From Candidatus Lindowbacteria bacterium RIFCSPLOWO2_12_FULL_62_27 (GTDB lineage: Bacteria > Lindowbacteria > 2-12-FULL-62-27): a DNA stretch of 64,000 nt. The position numbers were made by a program, and so were the translations under genes. Under the pieces are notes generated by a model, which saw only the letters and a list, made by a program, of their open reading frames with translations, did not search any database and had not been told where the DNA came from. This document shows, piece after piece, positions 24,022-31,305 of this stretch. The stretch covers positions 310,001-374,000 of the forward strand of contig MFPR01000004.1 in the NCBI GenBank assembly GCA_001784175.1, read 5' to 3'. The stretch's first letter is position 1; each line of letters begins with the position of its first letter.

Positions 24022-26387
24022 GCCGCGAACATCAGCTCCTTGGTTTGCCGGAGGACATCCGCGGGGTTCCCGAGGGCCTTGAGCGCCGCGAGACCGCCGG
24101 CGCGGGTGATGTCGGGCGTCTTGAATATCTGGGGATTCTCCAGGGCGTCGGTGCCGCTTAGGACGAACTGTTCGGCGAGGGCTTTGATCGTCGCGGCAGT
24201 CACGTCGGGCAGATTCGCGAGCCAGCCGTCATGTTTGTACGAAAACGCGTCAACACGCTCGCGACGGGTTTTGGGCTGAAGGCCGTATCCGAGTTCGGCC
24301 AGGACATCGTACAGATCAAACTCCAGCATGGATTCCAGCTCCTGCACCAGGAGCGCCGACCGGCCGGCTTCGGGAAGACACGCGAGAAGATCGCGGCGTT
24401 CGGCCGGGGTGATCCAGCGCGACCGAAACATTTCCAGATTGGGCGCGCCGGCGACCAACTTGGCGGCGAGTTGGCGTTTGTATTCCTCGACGGTGACCGG
24501 CATGGCGCGGCCGTCGACTTGGGAGACGATGAATCGCCCCGCGTCGCTGATCCGAACGTCAAAGCCGTGTACCAGAACCTGCGGTTCGGGCGGCGGAGGT
24601 TCGACAGGTCCCTTGTGCGGTCTCGGCGTGAATTTGGTTTTGAAGTCCTGGCCAAAGAGGCGGGTGGCGTTCGTATAATCGTAAACGCGAAACATCAGTT
24701 TGCCGCTCGGTACGTGAATGCGCGTACCCCGGCCGACCATCTGGTAAAAGGCGATGGGCGAGCGGACGTACTTGAAGAACACGATGTTTCGGACGGCGGG
24801 CACGTCCACGCCGGTGGTGAGAAGTTCAACCGTGGTCGCGATGAAATGCGAGCGGGACGCGCCGCGAAGATCGGGGAGGTAATCACCGCCGCCGCTTGCC
24901 GCCGTGCATTTGAAGGCGAACGGCTCGGCGCGCGCCTTGCCGTTTTTGGCGCACCAATCGGCGTACAGATTGTTCAGCGCGACAGCAACATCATCGGCGT
25001 GCCGGTCGCGGACACAGTAGATGATTGCCTTTTGTTCCGGCCCGCCGGTGTCGATCAGATACAGGAACAAATCCTGACACATGGCAATGACGCGGTCGGG
25101 CAGAAGGATTCGGTCCTCGTATTCCGTTTTTTCATACAAATCCTTGATCTGTTCGAGGCTCACAGGCAAGCCGGTTCGGGCGTCGATCGGATTTCGTTTA
25201 ATAATGTCTTCGACGGTGATTCCCGTATCGTCGATGTTGACGCGGCCTTTTTGGATTTCGCAGGCGGCAAGGTAGCCGTCCTCGATGCCCTGGCCCATAT
25301 CGTATTCATAAACCGGGTCACCGAAATATTTGAGGTTGTCAGCGCTGATCGTCAGATCAGCCTTGGTTTCGGGGGTGTCCTCGGTCGTGACAAGCTCGCG
25401 GGGCGTCGCGGTGAGACCGACCTGGACGGCATTCGGATTGCGCTTGAGCACCATGCTCCATTTATTCCATGCGGACCGGTGGCACTCGTCGATGATGATG
25501 TGGCTGAAATAGTCAGCGTCATAGTTTCGGATGAGAAACAGCGCGTTGTCGTCGGGGTTTGACACGTTCAGGGTCTGGTAGGTGGCGATGTGGATTCTCG
25601 CGTTTTTGGCGTGGTTTGTGCCGTCGGGTTCCGCATAAACTTCGGCCGCGTCTGATCCGAACTCGTTTTGAAACGCGCCAAGGGCCTGACTGCGAAGTTC
25701 GTCGCGGTCGCAGACGAAGAGCGCGCGGCGCAGAAGCCCAGCGGTGGCGATGCGCTTGAGGATCTGGACGGCGATGAAGGTTTTTCCTGCGCCGGTGGCA
25801 AGAGAGAGGAGAGCGCGTTTGGGTTCGGCCGTGTGTTCGCCCCGCGCGATTTTTTCAAACACGGCGCGGATGGCGGCGTCCTGATAATACCGGCGCGTGG
25901 CCTCGCCGCCGCTGTAACGGATCAGCAGGGGTTTGGCTGCCGGCTCGTCGAGATTGAATCCCATGTGCTGTTCATACCGGAGGCGAAGATCGCCGGGCGC
26001 AGGGAACTCGGCCAAGGGACGAGGTTGCGACGTCAAGCCGGTGAATTTGTCGTACTCGACAAACAGATGTCCGTTACTGGAAAATGCAAACGGCACGTTG
26101 AGCCGTTTACAGATGGAATAGGATTTGGCCTGCTCAAGGCCGTGGCCCGGCGGCAGATTTTCGGCCTTGGCCTCAATGAGCGCCACGGCAACAGGCTGGG
26201 TATCCGGATTCACTTTGATGCGGAGAACATAATCGACGCGCCCTCGCGGGCGGCGGCGGGGCCGGCCGTCGATGATTTCAACGCCGCCGGCCGTCTCCTC
26301 CCGGCGGATGAGGTCCTCCGTCCAGCCACGTTTGTGGATGGCCGGATCGATCAGTTTGGCGCGCGTATCGGATTCGTTCAGGCTCAT
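24018..26387 (-). CDS. hsdR: Type I restriction endonuclease subunit R
   Basis: 789 aa from ATG 26387, which overlaps the stop of a 40-aa leader gene as ATGA; the longer open frame to 26546 has no support. Nuclease residues Asp52, Glu72 and Lys74 (VDYVL, IEAKAE) are followed by a superfamily 2 translocase: Walker A LATGAGKT (196-203), DECH (300-303), GLTATPRE, and VGRGTRIHVPSGK. The C-terminus is of the EcoEI R type. It cuts unmodified DNA after translocation. All catalytic residues are present, so the system looks functional. Confidence 0.95.
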   Translation of the reverse strand: MSLNESDTRAKLIDPAIHKRGWTEDLIRREETAGGVEIIDGRPRRRPRGRVDYVLRIKVNPDTQPVAVALIEAKAENLPPGHGLEQAKSYSICKRLNVPFAFSSNGHLFVEYDKFTGLTSQPRPLAEFPAPGDLRLRYEQHMGFNLDEPAAKPLLIRYSGGEATRRYYQDAAIRAVFEKIARGEHTAEPKRALLSLATGAGKTFIAVQILKRIATAGLLRRALFVCDRDELRSQALGAFQNEFGSDAAEVYAEPDGTNHAKNARIHIATYQTLNVSNPDDNALFLIRNYDADYFSHIIIDECHRSAWNKWSMVLKRNPNAVQVGLTATPRELVTTEDTPETKADLTISADNLKYFGDPVYEYDMGQGIEDGYLAACEIQKGRVNIDDTGITVEDIIKRNPIDARTGLPVSLEQIKDLYEKTEYEDRILLPDRVIAMCQDLFLYLIDTGGPEQKAIIYCVRDRHADDVAVALNNLYADWCAKNGKARAEPFAFKCTAASGGGDYLPDLRGASRSHFIATTVELLTTGVDVPAVRNIVFFKYVRSPIAFYQMVGRGTRIHVPSGKLMFRVYDYTNATRLFGQDFKTKFTPRPHKGPVEPPPPEPQVLVHGFDVRISDAGRFIVSQVDGRAMPVTVEEYKRQLAAKLVAGAPNLEMFRSRWITPAERRDLLACLPEAGRSALLVQELESMLEFDLYDVLAELGYGLQPKTRRERVDAFSYKHDGWLANLPDVTAATIKALAEQFVLSGTDALENPQIFKTPDITRAGGLAALKALGNPADVLRQTKELMFAA

Positions 26388-26506
26388 GCTTGGCCCGTTT
26401 TGACGATAGACATTGTTTTGCGCTTTGGAGAAATAAAAACCCGGTTGCTGAGCGACGTTCTTTTCCTTCGTAATTCCCGATTCCAAGCGTACTTTTTTTT
26501 TCTCAT
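26384..26506 (-). CDS. 40-aa basic leader peptide gene coupled to hsdR
   Basis: ATG at 26506 with a strong AGGAGG 6 nt upstream. It codes 40 residues rich in Lys/Arg (MRKKKYAWNRELRRKRTSL at the start) and stops in a TGA that overlaps the hsdR ATG. The ribosome site belongs to this small gene, while hsdR itself has none. It therefore likely serves to load ribosomes for hsdR or to regulate it, though it may also be a real small DNA-binding protein. No relatives are recognised. Confidence 0.65.
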   Translation of the reverse strand: MRKKKYAWNRELRRKRTSLSNRVFISPKRKTMSIVKTGQA

Positions 26507-26524
26507 CGCTGTCCTCCTGCAGGC

Positions 26525-26553
26525 ACAGTAATTGTCCGGCGCCCATTTGACAA
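26525..26553 (-). promoter_or_regulatory. Promoter of the hsd operon
   Basis: TTGTCA (26553-26548), 17-nt spacer, TACTGT (26530-26525), about 19 nt before the ATG of the leader gene and upstream of its AGGAGG. Confidence 0.5.
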
Positions 26554-26605
26554 GAATACGATGTTGCCGCAACAATAGTCCATTCGGCGGGAAAGGAAGG
26601 CAGAC

Positions 26606-26854
26606 ATGGAGAATCTCCGAAGGCGCTTCTACAAGTGGAACAAAAGGTTGGTTCAGAAGGATGAAGCCGGCCTGTCGAAACTGCGGATATGGCATCGGCG
26701 GAAGAAGGGCAAACAGTCGCCGAGCATTCTGGTCAAGTGCGGGGACTGTGACAGCAAGTTTGAAATCTATTACGGAGGGGAAGACTTGGAGATCGGCGGG
26801 GTGCTGGCGTCGAAGGTCGAGTGGCGGCGGGTGTTCCTGCCGCTTTTAAAATAG
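26606..26854 (+). CDS. Small conserved-looking protein with CxxC
   Basis: 82 aa, not recognised. It has a strongly basic first half (NLRRRFYKWNKRL, WHRRKKGK) and then KCGDCDSKFEIYYGGEDLEI, where one CxxC pair could bind zinc as a dimer. A good ribosome site (AAGGAAGGC) lies 6-12 nt upstream. It is divergent from the hsd operon and followed by a convergent gene. The amphipathic, ordered second half argues against a chance frame. Confidence 0.65.
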   Translation: MENLRRRFYKWNKRLVQKDEAGLSKLRIWHRRKKGKQSPSILVKCGDCDSKFEIYYGGEDLEIGGVLASKVEWRRVFLPLLK

Positions 26855-26879
26855 CGTCAATGTTCTGAATGAATGGCGG

Positions 26880-28373
26880 TCAGTACGCGCCTCCCGTTTT
26901 GTGAAACGCCGGCATCGACAGGGTTTCCCCGATGGGCAGGATATCCGACGCGGCGGATTTGAGGGCCTGCGGGGCGTCCGACGGGAAGGCGGCAAGGGTG
27001 ACGACGCATCCGGACGCGACGGCCTCGGAGACGGCCGGGGCGAGGGACGCGGTGTGCGAGGCGAGGACAATTTTGCCTGAGCCGGGCGAATAGGCCCGGA
27101 TGTCGGAGGCGAGCGCTTCGAGCCACGGTTCGGGTCCTCCAGGGTCGATCGTCCAGGAACGGACCAGATATCCGAATTCCTCGAGGGCGCGTTTGAAGGC
27201 GGCGGCGTTGGATCCGGCGCGTTCGAGGACATAGGCGACGGCGGCGCCGAGTTTGGCGTTTCCCGTGGCCGCCGCGAGAAATGCCTGAAAATCAATTCGA
27301 AGATTGCGGGCGCGCGCCGGAAAAAAAAGCGAGTGCGTGTCCAGAAGGACGACGACGCGTCCCGGATCGCGCGCGGCCGGCGGCCGGGCGCCATCTTTTT
27401 TCTCGGTCAGTTTGGCGTTGAGCGTATCGAGCCGCCGGCGCAGGCCTTCCGCCTCCTGGTGGACTCTGTTCAGGGAGTCGGCCAGCCGGCGGTTTTCCTC
27501 CGATTTTTCCTTGAGGGCTGATTCCGCCGCCGCGCGGACTTTGAGGTCCGCTTCCAGCTTGGTGACCTTTTCGGACAGTTTCTCGCGCTCATATTCGGCC
27601 TTGCGAAGATCCCGTTCGGAAACGCCGCGATCATGCCGGGCGCGGAGAGCGTCGAGTTCCTGGGTCAGGTTGGCCTTGTCGGTTTGAAGGCGTGAAATTT
27701 CTGCGCGAAGCCCGGAAAGTTTTTCGTCCCGGTCGTGGACATCTTTTTTCAACTGCTCAACCGTCAGTTTCAGTTCCGACAACTGCTGCTTTTCGCGCGC
27801 GTCCACACGAAAGGATTTTGCCAGGAGATGTTTCAGTTCGGCCAGGTCGGATTCCGCCGTTTTGAGGGACTCTTCGACATCGGGCGGAATGCGTTTCGAC
27901 GGCGCCGCCTCCTCGGCACTTTCCTCTTTTCCGGAGTCCGCGCTTTCCCGCGGGATCAGGCTCTTGGCCGCCGACAGGGCCAGCGCCATCGACCGGGCGG
28001 AACGGGCCAGCCCGCCGCGGCCGTCCATCCGAAGCGCGTAGATGATCTGACCGGGCCGGACCCCGGGGCCGAATTTGTCCGGTTTGGAAAGATTGTCTTC
28101 GATTTCGCGGACCGTCATGCGGGAGATATTTTCACGCAAAGTGCCGGTCGCCGCGTCCAGCGCCTGAATGAAGACCCGCTGGTCCTCCCGGTCCGATTCC
28201 AAAAACACGTCCGCGAGCGCGCAGGCCATGTCCCAAGCCGGGACGGATTTCAGCCGGACGCCGGAGAATTCTAATCCGAATCCTTGACAGAGAGACAGAA
28301 GACGGTCGCGAGACAGCGTTTCGTGCAGGACAACGGCGAATTCGTACGACCGGAAGTCGGGCGGCGTCATCAA
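26880..28373 (-). CDS. Coiled-coil protein with putative NYN/PIN-like C-terminal domain
   Basis: 497 aa. Residues 1-130 are a globular region without a recognised family. Residues about 170-335 are a long coiled coil (SELKLTVEQLKKDVHDRDEK and following heptads). The C-terminal 155 residues (VVVLLDTHSLFFPARARNLRI, then ILPIGETL) resemble an NYN/PIN-type RNase fold with an acidic residue after the first strand. RNase activity is plausible but unproven. It is monocistronic, with about 57 nt to the next gene. Confidence 0.6.
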   Translation of the reverse strand: MMTPPDFRSYEFAVVLHETLSRDRLLSLCQGFGLEFSGVRLKSVPAWDMACALADVFLESDREDQRVFIQALDAATGTLRENISRMTVREIEDNLSKPDKFGPGVRPGQIIYALRMDGRGGLARSARSMALALSAAKSLIPRESADSGKEESAEEAAPSKRIPPDVEESLKTAESDLAELKHLLAKSFRVDAREKQQLSELKLTVEQLKKDVHDRDEKLSGLRAEISRLQTDKANLTQELDALRARHDRGVSERDLRKAEYEREKLSEKVTKLEADLKVRAAAESALKEKSEENRRLADSLNRVHQEAEGLRRRLDTLNAKLTEKKDGARPPAARDPGRVVVLLDTHSLFFPARARNLRIDFQAFLAAATGNAKLGAAVAYVLERAGSNAAAFKRALEEFGYLVRSWTIDPGGPEPWLEALASDIRAYSPGSGKIVLASHTASLAPAVSEAVASGCVVTLAAFPSDAPQALKSAASDILPIGETLSMPAFHKTGGAY

Positions 28374-28430
28374 GGGAATTATATCAACAACCCCGTGGTT
28401 GTAAACAGGAAATTTGGCGCACGTTCGACG

Positions 28431-30017
28431 CTACGCGGAATGGGGGGCCCGGACCGCCGAGTGGCGCTTGAACCGCCGGTCATCCGGCCGCGGGAAGTCC
28501 GAACGGAAATGTGCGCCGCGCGATTCGCGGCGCCACAAGGCGCGGTGGACGACGAGGCCCGCCAAAGTCAGCATGTTTTGGAGTTCCATGCCCGCCGGGT
28601 CGCGGAATTGCCGGCCGAGGGAGTAGCGCTGCCAGAAGCGGATGCGGTCCTCGGCCTCCTTGAGGGATTCGGCGTGACGTTCCAGACCCACGTTTCTTGA
28701 CATCAGGGACCGCAGGCTGATCCGGACGTCCTCCACGTCGAGGTCCGGGCCGGCGGCGCCGGCGACCACGTGTTTGAGTCGGCCCGGCGTTCGGCGGCGC
28801 GGTTCATCCAGCGCCGCCTGAATGGCGCGCCGGCCGAACACCAACCCCTCGAGTAGAGAGTTCGACGCCAGCCGGTTCGCGCCATGCACGCCCGTTGAGG
28901 AAACTTCGCCGATCGCGTAGAGACCCGGCACGTCCGTCCGGCCCGACAGGTCCGTTCGAACGCCGCCCATGGTGTAGTGGGCCGCCGGCCGCACCGGAAT
29001 CGGGCGGCGGTGCGGGTCCAGCCCAAACGCCCGAAGGACGCCGCCGATGGTGGGGAACCGTGACGATAGTTTTTTTCTGAGCGGCCGAAGATCGAGGAAG
29101 ACGGAGGTGGCGTTCGTGCGCCGCATTTCTTTGAGGATCGCCCGCGCCACCACATCGCGCGGTGCGAGTTCCGCGTCGGGATGATATCGAGGCATGAACC
29201 GCTCCCCGGCCTCGTTCCGAAGCACCGCGCCTTCGCCGCGGGCCGCCTCGGAGATCAGGAAACGGGGCGCGCCGGCCAGATACAGCGTCGTCGGATGGAA
29301 CTGTACAAACTCCACGTCCGACAACGTCGCGCCCGCCCGGTAGGCTGCCGCCAATCCGTCTCCGGTCGCCACCGGAGGATTCGTGCTCTCGCGGAAGAGT
29401 CGCGCAAAGCCGCCGCTCGCCAGAATGACCGACCGCGCCCACACGCAGGTGAGAACTCCACCGGCGGACAGAAACAGTCCACCGACCGCGCGGCCGCGGT
29501 CCACCAGAATGTCGATCAGAAAATGGTGCGGCATGAGCTGAATGTTGGGCCGGCCGGAAATTTTTTCCAGGAGATATGTCTGAATGACCCGGCCGGTCGC
29601 GTCGCCTGCCGCGTGAAGGACCCGCTCGGCGCTGTGCGCGCCCTCCCTCGTGAACGCCAGTTCCCCGCCGCGGCGGTCGAAGGGCACACCGAGCCGGATC
29701 AGCCACTCGACCGCCGCCGGGCCCTCCGACGTCAGGACGCGGACGCTTGAAAGATCGCAAAGGCCCGCCCCGGCCCGGATCGTGTCCTGCTCGTGCTGCT
29801 CCACGCTGTCCTTGCGCGACAGCGCCGCCGCCACGCCTCCCTGCGCAAAATAGGTGTTCGCTTCCGTCGTGCGGCCTTTGCACGCGATGAAAATTTCCGC
29901 GCGGGCCGGCGCGGAAAGCGCCGCGGTCAGGCCCGCCACGCCGCCGCCGACGATCAGCGCGTCGACCCGGCGTTCGGGAAGAAACGCCGTATCAAACGAG
30001 ATCAGCGCCCGTTTCAC
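28431..30017 (-). CDS. nadB: L-aspartate oxidase
   Basis: 528 aa from GTG 30017, with GGGAG 8 nt upstream and overlapping the preceding stop (GTGA); the open frame extends far upstream, but this is shadow of other genes. The FAD-binding motif is ALIVGGGVAGLTAAL. The family markers are TYFAQGGVAAAL, ERVLHAAGDATGR, FVQFHPTTL, GEVSSTGVHGANRLASNSLLEGLVFG. It oxidises aspartate to iminoaspartate, the first step of de novo NAD synthesis. nadA and nadC are not in the window. It is the last gene of an operon with the YdbH-like, DUF1318 and ICMT-like genes. Confidence 0.95.
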   Translation of the reverse strand: MKRALISFDTAFLPERRVDALIVGGGVAGLTAALSAPARAEIFIACKGRTTEANTYFAQGGVAAALSRKDSVEQHEQDTIRAGAGLCDLSSVRVLTSEGPAAVEWLIRLGVPFDRRGGELAFTREGAHSAERVLHAAGDATGRVIQTYLLEKISGRPNIQLMPHHFLIDILVDRGRAVGGLFLSAGGVLTCVWARSVILASGGFARLFRESTNPPVATGDGLAAAYRAGATLSDVEFVQFHPTTLYLAGAPRFLISEAARGEGAVLRNEAGERFMPRYHPDAELAPRDVVARAILKEMRRTNATSVFLDLRPLRKKLSSRFPTIGGVLRAFGLDPHRRPIPVRPAAHYTMGGVRTDLSGRTDVPGLYAIGEVSSTGVHGANRLASNSLLEGLVFGRRAIQAALDEPRRRTPGRLKHVVAGAAGPDLDVEDVRISLRSLMSRNVGLERHAESLKEAEDRIRFWQRYSLGRQFRDPAGMELQNMLTLAGLVVHRALWRRESRGAHFRSDFPRPDDRRFKRHSAVRAPHSA

Positions 30018-30589
30018 ACCGCCGCTCCCAACCGGCGCCAGATCACGACCGCCATCCCGATCAGCAGGCCCGCCGTGACCCACACCTCCCGGTTCTCCCG
30101 GTACGCCGCCGCCGCCCACCGCCCTCCGCCATACCCGGCGCCGGACCGCGCCCGCGGCGCGATCAGCGGCACACTGCGGGCGTAGCGGTCGAACGCATCC
30201 CCGAACCGACGGCGCAGATTCTCCTCCTCCACCCGCATGCCGGGAACGTAACAGGCGGCATAGAGCAACACGAGCAAGAGAGCGGTCCAGTAGAGCCCGC
30301 TCATCAGAATCAGGCTTGCGCCCAGAAGAAGATTCGAAACATAGATCGGATTTCGGACATACCCGTAGGGACCCGTCGTCGTCAGCGCGTCGTTCTTCAC
30401 CAGAAACCCCGACGACCAGACGCGGCCGGCCAGACCCAGCGCATAGAGAGCCGCGCCCGGCGAAAATGTCCACAACATTTCGGCTGCCGAGGCGCCTCGC
30501 CTGGAAAAGACGATCAGACACAAAAAGAACATCCCGCCCAACTGCTGCCGCAGGTGATGGGGATGCCGGAGCTTCTCGAGGATCTTCAA
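30014..30589 (-). CDS. Isoprenylcysteine carboxyl methyltransferase (ICMT)-like membrane methyltransferase
   Basis: 191 aa with about four to five hydrophobic segments. The ICMT/PEMT signature is clear: LTTTGPYGYVRNPIYVSNLL and then VEEENLRRRFGDAFDRYARS. The bacterial homologues are inner-membrane SAM-dependent methyltransferases of mostly unknown substrate, often lipids. Both ends overlap the neighbours by 4 nt, so it is translated with the DUF1318 lipoprotein gene and nadB. Confidence 0.85.
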   Translation of the reverse strand: MKILEKLRHPHHLRQQLGGMFFLCLIVFSRRGASAAEMLWTFSPGAALYALGLAGRVWSSGFLVKNDALTTTGPYGYVRNPIYVSNLLLGASLILMSGLYWTALLLVLLYAACYVPGMRVEEENLRRRFGDAFDRYARSVPLIAPRARSGAGYGGGRWAAAAYRENREVWVTAGLLIGMAVVIWRRLGAAV

Positions 30590-31305
30590 TGCGATGGCGC
30601 GGGCGTGTCCTTCTCCTCCGGAGGCTCAACCTGCCGCCACGTTCCATCCGGTTCCTGATAGAACCAGCCGGGCTTGAGCCTAGAGAGGCGCGCTTTGACG
30701 AACTGCTCGCGCGATTTGTCGACGGCCTCCGCCAGAACGTCCTTGTCCTTATCGTCCTGTTTGGTCGCCCGCAGGGTTGCGATGGCCACCCCGCGGATGA
30801 GAATCGTGCGGTCGTTGTTCTCATCCGAGATGAATTTCGCCAGCGCCGTCTCGCCGCCGTCCTCGCCGAACACGGCCGACGGCGTTTCGGCGGGCCCGTC
30901 CGGCGCGGCCTCCGAAGGCACCCGGTCGATCAGGCCGTCGCGTCCCAATCCGACGAGTTTCGCGTCGAGGAGCCGGGCCAGGGTCTCGATCCGGTCCTTG
31001 CGGCGCTCGAGGGACGCCTGGACATCGGCCATCTTTTTGAGTTCCGCGTCAATGTTGATCTTCGGTTCCGCCCACGCTTCGACCGGGCCGGGCATCCACC
31101 CATCCTCCGTTCGGGATTTCGACTTGGTCGTCCCGGTATCCTGTTTGTCCTTGCGGGAAGGCACCACGTCAAAATCGAGCCCGCTCTCGATGTTCTCGTA
31201 TGCGGCCTCGACGTCCTTGTCAGGGAAATAAACGTTCACCGTAATCGTCGCGCATGAAAAAAGAAACGGTATCAGTACCAATCCCACCGCCGCTTTCCTG
31301 TTCAT
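30586..31305 (-). CDS. DUF1318 (YdbL-like) lipoprotein
   Basis: 239 aa. The N-terminal signal ends in a lipobox (LIPFLFSC), followed by ATITVNVYFP, the common start of DUF1318 lipoproteins. The C-terminus (LKPGWFYQEPDGTWRQ) matches the YdbL ending. In E. coli, YdbL works with YdbH and YnbE in an intermembrane lipid-transport bridge. Here the gene directly follows a YdbH-like gene (ATGA overlap), so the same role is likely. The middle is low-complexity and acidic. Confidence 0.85.
   Translation of the reverse strand: MNRKAAVGLVLIPFLFSCATITVNVYFPDKDVEAAYENIESGLDFDVVPSRKDKQDTGTTKSKSRTEDGWMPGPVEAWAEPKINIDAELKKMADVQASLERRKDRIETLARLLDAKLVGLGRDGLIDRVPSEAAPDGPAETPSAVFGEDGGETALAKFISDENNDRTILIRGVAIATLRATKQDDKDKDVLAEAVDKSREQFVKARLSRLKPGWFYQEPDGTWRQVEPPEEKDTPAPSH

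Noticed and set aside
28431-30824. 797-aa form of NadB
   Set aside because: The first 268 residues are shadow of the ICMT-like and DUF1318 genes. GTG 30017 with GGGAG is the start.
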